Shown here one piece after another: positions 9,305 to 18,597 of a stretch of 64,000 bases of DNA. This DNA comes from Shewanella saliphila (lineage in GTDB: Bacteria; Pseudomonadota; Gammaproteobacteria; Enterobacterales; Shewanellaceae), in NCBI RefSeq assembly GCF_014648295.1, contig NZ_BMQV01000007.1:62001-126000 (forward strand), given 5' to 3'. Position 1 is the first letter of the stretch; each line of letters opens with the position of its first letter. The notes under the pieces were generated by a model, which made no database searches, was not told the origin of the DNA, and saw only the letters and a list, made by a program, of their open reading frames with translations. Made by a program: the position numbers and the translations under genes.

Positions 9305-10093
9305 TTAGCCTGTGCGTAATGCTAATATTTTACCGATGTCCAATGGTGGCTTAAATTGACTAAAAGCGCTGTGCTGTTGATCAATGGCATAGATTGACAT
9401 TCTGTCGGCGAGCTCATTACCTTCGATGCCTATATGAGCAGCAACATGCTGAATGGTGAGTTTATCTTTAATCGCATCATAAAGTTCATGCGCTTGTTTA
9501 ATAATGTCTAGGTTAGCGATTTCCCCCCCTTTACGGGTCCAGCCTTTTGACTTCCAACCGTAAGCCCACTCGCTAATACACTTAATTGAATATTGCGAGT
9601 CACTCATAATCTGCACGCTATGCCCGGCATCTAATGCCGTTTTAGCCATCAATAAGGCTTGATGTAACGCATTAAGCTCAGCGGTATTGTTGGTGCCATT
9701 AGGGTTAAATAAGCCATACCATAACTCGGCAAGTTGAGCTTGACGATATACCGCAATACCTGAACCCGCTTTACCCGGATTAGGCTCACAACCGCCATCG
9801 GTGTAAATCACTACATCAAACTGCGACAGTACCGCATTATTAGACGCCTCGGTTGCAGTACTGCTGCTCGCTTTCGTCTTAGTGCTTGTCGTTTTTGTGC
9901 CCGATGCTTTAGCGGAAGCCTTGCCAATACTGCTGTGCGGCGACTTGGCAAAAGCCGCTTTTGCTTCAGCTTCAGTGGCAAATGATTTGTATTTAGCTTG
10001 CGGAAACTTATCAACGGATCGTTTAGTCACATCCCAGCTGGTAAAGATACCCGTTTCGCGCCCTGCCCAAACTACATAATACTTTTTTGCCAT
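9305..10093 (-). CDS. rnhA: Ribonuclease H with viroplasmin domain
   Basis: Cuts the RNA strand of RNA-DNA hybrids. Residues 1-50 are a viroplasmin (Cauli_VI) hybrid-binding domain, seen as KYYVVWAGRETGIFTSWDV and KYKSFATEAEAKAAF. A low-complexity linker rich in Lys, Thr, Ser and Ala (residues 55-90) follows, and then the catalytic domain, with acidic residues in VIYTDGG, NTAELNA, SDSQYS and GNELADRM (the D-E-D-D set). This is the eukaryote-like RNase HI layout, not the short E. coli type, so a second rnhA may exist elsewhere. Length is 262 residues. Confidence 0.92.
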   Translation of the reverse strand: MAKKYYVVWAGRETGIFTSWDVTKRSVDKFPQAKYKSFATEAEAKAAFAKSPHSSIGKASAKASGTKTTSTKTKASSSTATEASNNAVLSQFDVVIYTDGGCEPNPGKAGSGIAVYRQAQLAELWYGLFNPNGTNNTAELNALHQALLMAKTALDAGHSVQIMSDSQYSIKCISEWAYGWKSKGWTRKGGEIANLDIIKQAHELYDAIKDKLTIQHVAAHIGIEGNELADRMSIYAIDQQHSAFSQFKPPLDIGKILALRTG

Positions 10094-10154
10094 TGTGGTT
10101 TATCCTTGCTAAATCAATGTCGCATCATGCCACGATTAATTTAGGCTTTAAAAC

Positions 10155-10179
10155 AAAACCTGCAAGATAGGCAGGTTTT
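10155..10179 (-). terminator. Terminator after the beta-solenoid gene
   Basis: A 9-bp stem (AAAACCTGC with GCAGGTTTT) is followed on the - strand by TTTTGTTTT. It lies just after the stop of the gene at 10202-11005. Confidence 0.75.
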
Positions 10180-10201
10180 GTTGTCGATAAGGGATAAAAG
10201 A

Positions 10202-11005
10202 TTAATTAACGATTACAGGGCCATCTATATCCTGATGATTCACGCCACCCGAGCCTGCGCTGACAATCTCAAGTCCTTTAGTATTGCTGACATTAATGCC
10301 ACCAGAACCATCACTAATGGTGACTTTACCGTTAACCTGGTCGATATTAATCGAGCCCGAACCATCGCTCACCTCAATATCACCGGTCACTTGTGAAATG
10401 TTGATAGAGCCTGAGCCATCTTGCAAAGTCACATCACCATTGACATCTTTCATGTTAATCGAACCTGATCCATCAGCTAACTTCACCGCGCCAACATGGT
10501 CCATCACAATGCTACCAGAGCCATCTTTGAGTGTAATGGCGGCCGCTACATCAGATATCTTAATCGAACCAGAACCGTCGGTAATATCTAGCGCTAGAGC
10601 CGCTGGTACAGTAATTAACACATCGATAAAAGGCGATTGCTCCATAAAACCATCAGACTCAATATCGGCCACAAACTTGGCATTGTCGCCTTGTTTGTTT
10701 AAGGTTAATTCAATCTCAACATCGTCACTGTCTTTATCGGTATAAATATCGGCCGTGACTTCAATATTTGTTTGCCCCTCAACCCCTTTAACGGTTAATT
10801 TACCCGCGCCAGTATTGGCGACTAATTGGTTTAGTGATTGACTGTCTAAGGTCATTTTTTGTTGAGTATGTGTTAGCTCCGCATTCACGTCGGCAGAATC
10901 TGTTAACGAGAATATCGATTCCGCTTCAGTATATGACGCGCCAAAAATTGTCGCACCTAATACTAAACCTACAGTTAGGCTAATGGTCGCAATACGAATA
11001 GACAT
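10202..11005 (-). CDS. Exported DGSGS-repeat beta-solenoid protein
   Basis: A 267-residue protein of unknown function. Residues 1-28 are a signal peptide. The C-terminal half (from about residue 142) is built of seven repeats of about 18 residues with consensus DGSGSInisdVnGdvtl; the last two are diverged (DGSGGINV, AGSGGVNH). This resembles the DUF4097/DUF2807 beta-helix adhesin-like families found in bacterial envelopes. Each repeat would be one coil of a right-handed solenoid. No anchor or catalytic motif is visible. It has its own terminator and is divergent from yjjX. Confidence 0.75.
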   Translation of the reverse strand: MSIRIATISLTVGLVLGATIFGASYTEAESIFSLTDSADVNAELTHTQQKMTLDSQSLNQLVANTGAGKLTVKGVEGQTNIEVTADIYTDKDSDDVEIELTLNKQGDNAKFVADIESDGFMEQSPFIDVLITVPAALALDITDGSGSIKISDVAAAITLKDGSGSIVMDHVGAVKLADGSGSINMKDVNGDVTLQDGSGSINISQVTGDIEVSDGSGSINIDQVNGKVTISDGSGGINVSNTKGLEIVSAGSGGVNHQDIDGPVIVN

Positions 11006-11279
11006 AGGTTAAATTCCTTTTAAAAGAGGTTCGAAATAGAATAGGCTGATACGTAAGCTTAGTCGCAAACTGACTAATACATATCTTCACCTGATAGCTA
11101 TCACTAAGCAGATTTCATACCAAAATCGTAAGGTGTTGTTTTATAGTTATTTATAATGATTATGTAAAAATATTATGTGAGCTAAAAAATTAAAACATCA
11201 CCTAAAACAGCACAAAGTGGTGAATATCACTACCCAATAAATTCAATATTGAATAACAAATAACGAACAACGACAACTT

Positions 11280-11852
11280 ATGACAACAACTCAACACGAT
11301 AACCTTCACTGCATCGATATTATTGTCGGCTCTAACAATCCGGTAAAAATTAATGCTGCTAAAAACGCCATTGCGCAGTATTACCCTAACAGCACTGTGC
11401 GCTGCCAAGGTATGCATGCCCCCTCGCAAGTGGCAGAACAACCGATGACCGAAGCCGAAACTAAACTAGGCGCCATTAATCGTGCTCGCTATTGTCAACA
11501 GCAGGCACAAGTTGCAGACTTTTATGTGGCAATGGAAGGCGGCGTTGACCATTTTGACAATGGCCCTGCCACGTTTGCTTATATGGCGATTATCAGTAAT
11601 GGCACTTTATCGGTCGGCCGTAGCGCCAACTTACCCTTACCGCCGAGCGTATATAATGCTCTAGCCGCTGGCGAAGAACTCGGCCATGTGATGGACCGAA
11701 TGTTTAGCACCCAAAATATTAAACAAAAAGGCGGCGCGATAGGCCTACTGACTCAAGGTTTAGCCACTCGAGAAAGCATTTATACTCAGGCGCTGTTACT
11801 GGCCATGACTCCCTTTATTAATGCGGAATTATTTAATGACTCAACACTCTAG
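11280..11852 (+). CDS. yjjX: Inosine/xanthosine triphosphatase YjjX
   Basis: A housecleaning enzyme that hydrolyses non-canonical purine nucleoside triphosphates (ITP/XTP). Recognised by IIVGSNNPVKINAAKNA at the N terminus, VAMEGGVD in the middle, and RSANLPLPPSV and GAIGLLTQGLATR near the end. At 190 residues it is slightly longer than E. coli YjjX (about 170), partly through a short N-terminal extension before the Rossmann-like strand. The next gene begins inside its 3' end, so the two are coupled. Confidence 0.9.
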   Translation: MTTTQHDNLHCIDIIVGSNNPVKINAAKNAIAQYYPNSTVRCQGMHAPSQVAEQPMTEAETKLGAINRARYCQQQAQVADFYVAMEGGVDHFDNGPATFAYMAIISNGTLSVGRSANLPLPPSVYNALAAGEELGHVMDRMFSTQNIKQKGGAIGLLTQGLATRESIYTQALLLAMTPFINAELFNDSTL

Positions 11853-12348
11853 TACTTTAAGCCACAGCGTCGATGCCATAATCCGTCCACTCACAGCACA
11901 AGATGATGCCGCGATAGCTGCTGTTATCCGTGAAGTGTCGGCAGAATACGGCTTAACCCCAGACAAAGGCTTTAGCGTGGCTGATAAAACCCTCGACTGC
12001 TTAAGTGAGGTGTATCAAGCACAAGGCTCACAATATTGGGTGATTGAATACCAAGGTAAGGTCGTTGGCGGCGCCGGCGTTGCAGCGCTTGCGGAGAATA
12101 TCGGCGTGTGCGAACTGCAAAAAATGTATTTTAGCCGCGCTATCCGCGGCCAAGGCATGGCCAAAAAGCTTACCCAGCAATGCATTGAGTTTGCTAAAAA
12201 CCAGCAATATCAATCGATGTATTTAGAAACCACAGCAGTGTTAGTTGAAGCCTTAGCGCTCTATGAAAAACTGGGCTTTAACCACTGTCAGCATTTAGGT
12301 GAAACCGGTCACGATGCCTGCGAAATCGCCATGATAATGGACTTATAG
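11836..12348 (+). CDS. GNAT-family N-acetyltransferase
   Basis: A single GNAT domain of 170 residues that probably transfers an acetyl group from acetyl-CoA to an amine. Visible parts are IIRPLTAQDDAAIAAVIRE (strand and helix 1), WVIEYQGKVVGGAGVA, then ELQKMYFSRAIRGQGMAKKL, the acetyl-CoA pyrophosphate loop (R/Q-x-x-G-x-G/A), and LETTAVLVEALALYEKLGF. The start is set at 11836, with GGA nine bases before it; an ATG at 11821 is also in frame. Either start lies inside yjjX. The substrate is unknown. Confidence 0.85.
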   Translation: MTQHSSTLSHSVDAIIRPLTAQDDAAIAAVIREVSAEYGLTPDKGFSVADKTLDCLSEVYQAQGSQYWVIEYQGKVVGGAGVAALAENIGVCELQKMYFSRAIRGQGMAKKLTQQCIEFAKNQQYQSMYLETTAVLVEALALYEKLGFNHCQHLGETGHDACEIAMIMDL

Positions 12349-12491
12349 CTTAAAAAGCATTCCATTAATCTCCTGCACGCGTTGCTTTAGAGTATTTTTT
12401 AAGCAGTCCTCTCCTAACAGTTTGATAGCGCTTTGCAAGGATGCAAAAGCTTGGTAGCCTCAAATTAAGTACATTCCATAGGAGGAAGATA

Positions 12492-13532
12492 ATGGAATAT
12501 CAACGTATTGGACATTCAACCCTTGAGGTCAGTAAAATTTGCCTCGGGACAATGACTTGGGGCGAACAAAATACCCAAGAGCAAGCTTTCGCACAACTTG
12601 ACTATGCCATTGGCCAGGGCGTTAACTTTATTGATACCGCCGAAATGTATCCTGTGCCACCTCAAGCCAGCACCCAGGGTGAAACAGAACGTATTTTAGG
12701 TCGTTACCTGAAAGCCCAGGGGAATCGTGATGAACTGATCATTGCCAGTAAAATTGCCGCCCCAGGTATTAAAGGTGACTATATTCGTGACAATATGGCC
12801 CTAGACTGGCGTAATGTACATCAAGCCGTGGATGACTCGCTAAGCCGTTTGCAAATCGACACTATCGATTTATACCAGGTGCATTGGCCAGACCGAAATA
12901 CCAATTTCTTTGGCGAGATGATGTATGAGCACGATGAAGACGAACATTACACGCCTATTTTAGACACCCTTGAAGCCCTCGCTGAAGTGATAAAACAAGG
13001 TAAAGTCCGCTATATCGGTATTTCGAACGAAACCCCTTGGGGCTTTATGAAATACCTCAAGCTGGCTGAAAAACACGATTTACCCCGAATTGTGAGTGTG
13101 CAAAATCCTTATAATTTGCTCAATCGCAGTTACGAAATTGCCATGTCTGAAATCAGTCACCGTGAAGACGTGCCACTGCTGGCTTATTCGCCATTGGCAT
13201 TTGGTATGTTGACGGGTAAATATGAAAATGATCAATGGCCGGAAGGCGCGCGCTTAACGGTATACAAACGCTTTGCTCGATACAACAGCACACCGGTAGC
13301 ATTACAGGCGACTCAGGCCTATATCGACCTGGCACGCGAGTTTAACTTAACCCCTACAGAAATGGCCTTAGCATTTGTTAATAGCCGCAAATTTGTGGCA
13401 GCCAACATTATTGGCGCAACAGGTCTGCACCAGCTCAAGCAAAATATCGACAGCCATAAAGTGACTTTATCGACTGAGTTGATGGTTAGGATTAATGAAC
13501 TATCAACACTGTATCGTTTTCCTTGTCCGTAA
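12492..13532 (+). CDS. tas: NADP(H)-dependent aldo-keto reductase Tas
   Basis: A TIM-barrel oxidoreductase that reduces carbonyl compounds. Key parts are LGTMTWGEQN, FIDTAEMYPVPP (Asp and Tyr of the catalytic tetrad), IIASKIAAPG (Lys), DLYQVHWPDRNTNFFG (His) and KVRYIGISNETPWG. At 346 residues it equals the length of E. coli Tas as I recall it. The start at 12492 has a near-ideal AGGAGGAA ribosome site; an upstream in-frame ATG at 12441 lacks one. The ribosome site suggests strong expression. A terminator follows. Confidence 0.92.
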   Translation: MEYQRIGHSTLEVSKICLGTMTWGEQNTQEQAFAQLDYAIGQGVNFIDTAEMYPVPPQASTQGETERILGRYLKAQGNRDELIIASKIAAPGIKGDYIRDNMALDWRNVHQAVDDSLSRLQIDTIDLYQVHWPDRNTNFFGEMMYEHDEDEHYTPILDTLEALAEVIKQGKVRYIGISNETPWGFMKYLKLAEKHDLPRIVSVQNPYNLLNRSYEIAMSEISHREDVPLLAYSPLAFGMLTGKYENDQWPEGARLTVYKRFARYNSTPVALQATQAYIDLAREFNLTPTEMALAFVNSRKFVAANIIGATGLHQLKQNIDSHKVTLSTELMVRINELSTLYRFPCP

Positions 13533-13573
13533 ACTCGCTGCATTAAGCTAATTGCCGACAAAACCTTGCATTA

Positions 13574-13612
13574 GGCATCAAGATCACTGAAGATCTTGAT
13601 GCCTTTTATTTT
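13574..13612 (+). terminator. Terminator after tas
   Basis: A perfect 12-bp stem (GGCATCAAGATC with GATCTTGATGCC) and T-rich tail. It overlaps an in-frame TTG at 13596, which argues against any csdA start upstream of 13632. Confidence 0.85.
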
Positions 13613-13631
13613 GATAAAGAACCCCATATTC

Positions 13632-14891
13632 ATGAAGTCGATATCCCCATTGCCGTCTCAAGCGCCATTTGATCACCCAGCCATTCGCGATCAATTTCCG
13701 GCATTAAAGCAGACCCTAGGCGATCATCCTTTATGTTATTTAGACACCGCTGCAACCAGCCAAAAACCTCAGGCTGTGATTGATGCAATGAATGAGTATT
13801 ATCAGCTCAACAATGCCAATGTTCATCGCGCCGCGCACCAGTTATCGGCTCGGGCCACCAGCCAGTATGAAGCGGTTAGGCAGCAGGTTGGCCACTTTAT
13901 TAATGCCGCAAAGCCGCAAGAAATTATCTTTACTCACGGCACGACAGAATCAATCAATATGGTGGCATACGGCTTAACTGCGCAGCTACAAGCTAATGAT
14001 ATTATTTTAATTGATACTGCAGCCCATCATGCCAATATCGTACCCTGGCAAGAACTTGCTAAACGCACCGGCGCCATCATTAAACCTATCCCGTTAACAG
14101 CCAATGCGCAGCTTGATCTCTCTGCATATGAGCAATTACTGCAAAGCAAACCAAAGCTGGTTGCCTTATGTCACGTGTCTAATGCGTTAGGCACCGTAAA
14201 CCCCATTAACGACTTAATAGCCAAGGCAAAAAATGCCGGGGCATTAACCTTAGTCGATGGCGCCCAAGCTATTGCCCACCTTGATATCGATGTACAACAC
14301 ATTGATTGCGACTTTTATGTGTTTTCAGGCCACAAAATGTATGGCCCTACTGGTATAGGTATTTTATACGGCCGCTTTGAACAACTAGATGCATTAACCC
14401 CCATGCTCACTGGCGGCGAGATGATCAAAACCGTTAGCTTTGATCGTACTGAATATGGTGAGTTGCCAAACAGGCTCGAGGCTGGCACACCCGCCATTGC
14501 CGAAGTGATCGGATTGGGCGCTGCAATCACATTTTTACAGGGCCTACCGCGCCAAGATATCGCAGCCCACGAGCAACAGTTAATGGGTTATTTACAACAG
14601 CAACTGCTTAGTTTGGGTGACATAACTCTGTACGGCATTGCAGATAATCCACTGCAGAATAATATTGGCTCTGTGGCGTTTAACGTAGCGAATGAGCATC
14701 ACCAAGATGTTGGCATATTACTAGACCAACAAGCGGTTGCCGTTCGCTGCGGCCATCACTGCGCCATGCCATTAATGAGCGAACTTAATTTAGCTGGTTG
14801 CTGTAGAGCCTCAATTGGCATCTATACTAATAAGCAAGATATTGATCAATTTATTCATGCGCTAAATACGGTAAAAGAGTTATTGTTATAA
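13632..14891 (+). CDS. csdA: Cysteine desulfurase CsdA
   Basis: A PLP enzyme that takes sulfur from cysteine as a persulfide and leaves alanine. Group II (SufS/CsdA) features are HGTTESINMVAYGL (cofactor phosphate loop), LVDGAQAIAHLDID, the PLP lysine in FSGHKMYGPTGIG, and the active Cys in AVRCGHHCAMP. At 419 residues it fits the family. Immediate pairing with csdE (37 bp gap) identifies it as CsdA rather than SufS, since no sufBCD genes are nearby. The ATG at 13632 is used because the next start upstream lies inside a terminator. Confidence 0.9.
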   Translation: MKSISPLPSQAPFDHPAIRDQFPALKQTLGDHPLCYLDTAATSQKPQAVIDAMNEYYQLNNANVHRAAHQLSARATSQYEAVRQQVGHFINAAKPQEIIFTHGTTESINMVAYGLTAQLQANDIILIDTAAHHANIVPWQELAKRTGAIIKPIPLTANAQLDLSAYEQLLQSKPKLVALCHVSNALGTVNPINDLIAKAKNAGALTLVDGAQAIAHLDIDVQHIDCDFYVFSGHKMYGPTGIGILYGRFEQLDALTPMLTGGEMIKTVSFDRTEYGELPNRLEAGTPAIAEVIGLGAAITFLQGLPRQDIAAHEQQLMGYLQQQLLSLGDITLYGIADNPLQNNIGSVAFNVANEHHQDVGILLDQQAVAVRCGHHCAMPLMSELNLAGCCRASIGIYTNKQDIDQFIHALNTVKELLL

Positions 14892-14928
14892 CTTACCCCT
14901 CTATGCGCTTTATGAGACAGCATTGTTA

Positions 14929-15390
14929 ATGACCCAAATGAGCCCAAGTAAAATACCAGAAAGTCAATTATTTACAGCGTTACCTGCAGAGTTAACCTCA
15001 GCAGTAACACAAATAGAGCAAGCTAAAAACTGGCAAGACAAATATCGTCACATCATGCTACTCGGTAAACAATTACCCACATTAGCCGATGAGTTCAAGC
15101 AAGCTGATGCTCAAGTGAAAGGTTGTGAAAGCCAGGCCTGGTTATATCATCATCAACACAACGGCCAACACTTTTACCTCGCTGACAGCGATGCGCGGAT
15201 AGTCAAAGGATTAATCGCCATTTTACTCGTGGCAACCCAGGGCAAAACCACTGAACAAATCAGCCAATTTGAGGTGACGCAGTACTTCGATACATTAGGC
15301 CTCAGTGGTCAGTTAAGTCCGTCACGAACCAATGGCCTCAGTGCATTAGCCGAAGCAATAAAACGTTACGCCAAAGAGAGTGTCACCTAA
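14929..15390 (+). CDS. csdE: Sulfur acceptor protein CsdE
   Basis: A SufE-like protein that takes the persulfide from CsdA. The acceptor cysteine is in VKGCESQAWL (about residue 66), the family signature, and the flanking WQDKYRHIMLLGKQLP helix is typical. It is 153 residues from the ATG at 14929, just after GAGACAG; a TTG at 14923 is in frame. It follows csdA and is probably co-transcribed. The C-terminal SPSRTNGLSALAEAIK helix completes the fold. Confidence 0.9.
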   Translation: MTQMSPSKIPESQLFTALPAELTSAVTQIEQAKNWQDKYRHIMLLGKQLPTLADEFKQADAQVKGCESQAWLYHHQHNGQHFYLADSDARIVKGLIAILLVATQGKTTEQISQFEVTQYFDTLGLSGQLSPSRTNGLSALAEAIKRYAKESVT

Positions 15391-15429
15391 AAAAGTGCCG
15401 CTAATATCGGCCTCAACTAAGGAATAATA

Positions 15430-16611
15430 ATGACCTTAAAAGTCTGCAACCCAACACGCCGCCACATCATAAAAGGCCTTGGAGCAGCCACATTATTAAG
15501 CCCACTCTATTCAATGCCCACCTGGGCTGCCAAATCCCCACGCTTGTATGTCGACGGTTTATCGTTTTTACCCAATGACATTAATGATGTTAAAGCATCG
15601 AAACTTGATGCCTTTATCGCTGACATTTCTGCCATAGAAACTATCGAGCAAAGCGATGGCACTAAAAATTATAAACGCACCTATCAAGCCTGTATTAACA
15701 GCATAAAACAAGCAGCCAAAACCGTTAACGAAAATCCAGAGATATACTTGCAAGGCCTCACGAGCGCCGATATTGACAAGGCTCGCGCGCAACAACGCAC
15801 TGCCGTGTACTTTCAAATCCAAGGGGCAGACTGTGTCGAAGCCGATGGCATTTCAGCTAATGGTAATCCTCCACTTTGGCCACAACTAGAGTCACTGCAA
15901 CAGCAGGGCTTACGTGTATTACAACTTACTCATCACTACGGCAATCGTTTCGCAGGTGGCGCATTAGACAATAATGGCAAACAGGGCCTTAATAAGCCTC
16001 TTACGACCGCAGGTCATGCGCTAATTACCGAGCTTAACAAAAGAAACATGCTTATCGATGTTAGCCATTCAAGTGAACAAACCGCACTTGATACCGCCAA
16101 GGCGAGTCAATCGCCCATCGTGCTCAGTCATGGCGCAGCCAGGCACTTTGTCAATCATGCGCGCTGCTCATCTGATGAAGTCATCCGATCGGTAGCCGAC
16201 ACGGGTGGGGTGTTTGGAGTGTTTATGATGAGTTTTTGGCTAACAAACAACCCCACTCCAACCATAGAAGACTACATCGACCAGCTTGAATATGTCGCCA
16301 AGATCGGTGGTGTTGATTGTGTGGCGATAGCCAACGATTTTCCGCTGCGGGGCCAAGAAAACTTATTAACGTTAAATAACAATAACAGCGAAGGGGTAAA
16401 AGAGTATCTCGACTGGTGGCACAGCTTACAGAGTAAAAACGTACTCGGTTTTGACGTAGAACCTAAGCATGTGGTGATCCCCGAGTTTAATCATATCGAT
16501 CGCATGAGCCGCATTGATGACGCGCTGAAAAAAGCCCGTTTTAAATCATCTGATCGCGATCGTTTTATGGGCGGTAACTGGCAACGAGTGTTAAAAAAGG
16601 TGTTAATTTAA
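15430..16611 (+). CDS. M19 (membrane dipeptidase)-like protein, Tat-exported
   Basis: A 393-residue member of the renal-dipeptidase family. The N terminus TRRHIIKGLGAA resembles a twin-arginine signal and ends near TWAAKS, so the protein would be exported folded. Family parts are LQLTHHYGNRFAGG, LIDVSHSSEQTALD and IVLSHGAARHF (the two zinc His), HARCSSDEVIRSVADTGG and AIANDF (Asp). The usual HxD of DGHND reads DGLSF here, and the bridging Glu of the EG motif reads QGAD. Three of six expected ligands appear lost, so dipeptidase activity is doubtful. It follows csdE by 39 bp. Confidence 0.8.
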   Translation: MTLKVCNPTRRHIIKGLGAATLLSPLYSMPTWAAKSPRLYVDGLSFLPNDINDVKASKLDAFIADISAIETIEQSDGTKNYKRTYQACINSIKQAAKTVNENPEIYLQGLTSADIDKARAQQRTAVYFQIQGADCVEADGISANGNPPLWPQLESLQQQGLRVLQLTHHYGNRFAGGALDNNGKQGLNKPLTTAGHALITELNKRNMLIDVSHSSEQTALDTAKASQSPIVLSHGAARHFVNHARCSSDEVIRSVADTGGVFGVFMMSFWLTNNPTPTIEDYIDQLEYVAKIGGVDCVAIANDFPLRGQENLLTLNNNNSEGVKEYLDWWHSLQSKNVLGFDVEPKHVVIPEFNHIDRMSRIDDALKKARFKSSDRDRFMGGNWQRVLKKVLI

Positions 16612-16625
16612 CCTCTGGTAAAAGT

Positions 16626-16661
16626 AAAAAAGGGCTGAATATTACTATTCTGCCCTTTTTT
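16626..16661. terminator. Bidirectional terminator
   Basis: AAAAAGGGC and GCCCTTTTT arms, with an inner GAATA/TATTC stem after one T-T mismatch. It lies between the convergent M19-like and SLC13 genes and has T runs on both strands. Confidence 0.85.
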
Positions 16662-16679
16662 AATTATAAATAAACGAAC

Positions 16680-18404
16680 CTAAAACGGGAAAAAATACGG
16701 TACTGCCATTAACACTATGGCCGAATACAAAATCGATAACGGTAAACCCAAACGCACAAAATCACTCAGCCTATAGTTACCCGCGTTGTACACCATCAGG
16801 TTAGTTTGATAACCGTAAGGAGAAATAAAACTCGCGCTAGCGCCAAACACTACCGCCATAATAAATGGGCGAGGATCAACACCAAAGCTTATGGCTATCG
16901 CATAAGCGACCGGGAATGCTAACGCCGCAGCAGCATTGTTGGTGATCAGTTCAGTGACAATCAAAGTGATAAAATACACCCCAACAAAAGCAGCAAACAC
17001 ACCATAACCACTAAACACACTGAGCAAGCCCTGAGCCATTTGATCTGCGAGACCTGTGGTGACCATTAGGTTGGCTAAACCCAAAGCACTGCCGACAATA
17101 ACCACCAACTCGAGCGGAAAACGTCGTTTAAGTTCTGTTAGGGTAACCGCGCCAATCGCCACATAACTGAGTAGCAATAACACTAACCCTTTGGCTAAAG
17201 GGAGTACTTCAAAAATGCTCGCTAAGATGGTTAAGGCAAAACCGGCTAACACCCAGTTGCCACGCTTTTCATCTAATCGGACACTGAGATCTAAACCACT
17301 AATGGCCGCAAAATCTGTGGTTAAATTGGGGCATTTTGAAAAACGATCACCTGGGGTTAATAGCAATACATCTCCAGGTTGTAATACGATGTCGCCCAGA
17401 CCACCCTTTAACGGCATATTGCCACGACGAATCGCCATGACCGCAGCGTCAAACTCTTCACGAAATCGAGAGTCTTTTAAGCTCGTACCCACTAAACTTG
17501 ATGATGGTGCTAACACCGCTTCCACCAAATTTTGGCCTTTAGCATGTTGCTTACCAAACCATTCTAAGCCATCAAATTGATGCAATAATTCAACCGACTC
17601 CACCGCGCCACTAAATCGCAATACATCATCTGCTTGCAACACCATTTGTGGTGGCACAGGACAAATGCGAATACCACTGCGCTCTAACTCAACTAGGTAA
17701 AGTTTTTTAAGTGCACGTAAGCAGTTATCGGTAACACTTTTACCCACCAGGGTGGAGGTTTTAGCTACGTGAGCTTCAAGTAAATAAGGTAAAGCCTCAT
17801 GCTCTGACTCTTCACGTCTGTCGGGTAAAAAGTTAGCGAGAATGGTCAGTAAAGTTAATCCACCCACCACCAACAGTGCACCCACTTGTGAAAACTCGAA
17901 AAAACCTAGCGGTTCTAAACCTGCGTTTTCAACAAAAGAGTTAACAATTAAATTAGTTGAGGTACCAATTAAGGTTAATGTACCGCCAAGAATGGCTGCA
18001 TAATTGAGCGGAAGTAATAGTTTGGTAGGGGCATGTGTCGGATTGCGACGAACGACACTAATCATTGAAGCGACTACTGCGGTGTTGTTGGTAAATGAAG
18101 ATAGTAATGCTGTTGATAACCCTAATTTGACCAAAGTCGAAAATAAAGAACTTCGGCCAATAACATGGCTTAATCTACCTAACAAAGAAGTCTTTTCTAA
18201 AGCAGTGGCAGCAAGTACTAACAACACTAATGTTATTAAACCAATATTTGTAAAACTACTTAAAATAACGCTTAAATCTGCAAGTCCAAATAAATAACAC
18301 GCTAGTGATGCAAAAAAAAATAACGCGGCAGGAACACTTAAACCTGCGATTAATCCAGTAACTAACCCTAATAATATAATCGACAACAACCAAATTTCGC
18401 TCAT
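16680..18404 (-). CDS. SLC13/DASS-type anion transporter with two TrkA-C domains
   Basis: A 574-residue inner-membrane carrier of the divalent-anion:Na+ symporter family. The order is N-terminal membrane helices with the substrate loop GTSTNLIVNSF (about residue 145), two soluble RCK_C/TrkA-C domains (about residues 205-375), then more helices with the second loop TNNAAAALAFPVAYA. Relatives with this layout are annotated as sulfate or thiosulfate permeases; the cobA and cys genes nearby make sulfate uptake the best guess. It could also carry dicarboxylates. In other Shewanella I recall cysDNC next to this gene; here cobA is adjacent instead. Confidence 0.85.
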   Translation of the reverse strand: MSEIWLLSIILLGLVTGLIAGLSVPAALFFFASLACYLFGLADLSVILSSFTNIGLITLVLLVLAATALEKTSLLGRLSHVIGRSSLFSTLVKLGLSTALLSSFTNNTAVVASMISVVRRNPTHAPTKLLLPLNYAAILGGTLTLIGTSTNLIVNSFVENAGLEPLGFFEFSQVGALLVVGGLTLLTILANFLPDRREESEHEALPYLLEAHVAKTSTLVGKSVTDNCLRALKKLYLVELERSGIRICPVPPQMVLQADDVLRFSGAVESVELLHQFDGLEWFGKQHAKGQNLVEAVLAPSSSLVGTSLKDSRFREEFDAAVMAIRRGNMPLKGGLGDIVLQPGDVLLLTPGDRFSKCPNLTTDFAAISGLDLSVRLDEKRGNWVLAGFALTILASIFEVLPLAKGLVLLLLSYVAIGAVTLTELKRRFPLELVVIVGSALGLANLMVTTGLADQMAQGLLSVFSGYGVFAAFVGVYFITLIVTELITNNAAAALAFPVAYAIAISFGVDPRPFIMAVVFGASASFISPYGYQTNLMVYNAGNYRLSDFVRLGLPLSILYSAIVLMAVPYFFPF

Positions 18405-18597
18405 GTCTTATACCTAAGCAAACTGATATCAAATGTATAAAATACATCATGTTTTCACGCATCAAGTAATACATGTATGTCGATCAGCCAGTATCAGAAG
18501 TCTCGCTATTTATTGATATAAAAAGCATTAAAACGGCCTGCTTCTATTGTTCTCCATTACCTATTATGCTGCATGCACAGCGGGTTAAATTGTGTGA

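Noticed and set aside
10205..10600. 54-base DNA periodicity that could look like a CRISPR array
   Set aside because: It is coding, in one frame, with diverged repeat copies and no spacers of unrelated sequence.
10284..10745. A 153-codon antisense frame opposite the DGSGS gene
   Set aside because: It is a by-product of the repeated codons on the other strand; it has no ribosome site or known similarity.
11140..11165. TATAATGATTATG resembling half of a Fur box
   Set aside because: It is a partial match in very AT-rich sequence and the neighbouring genes are not iron-related.
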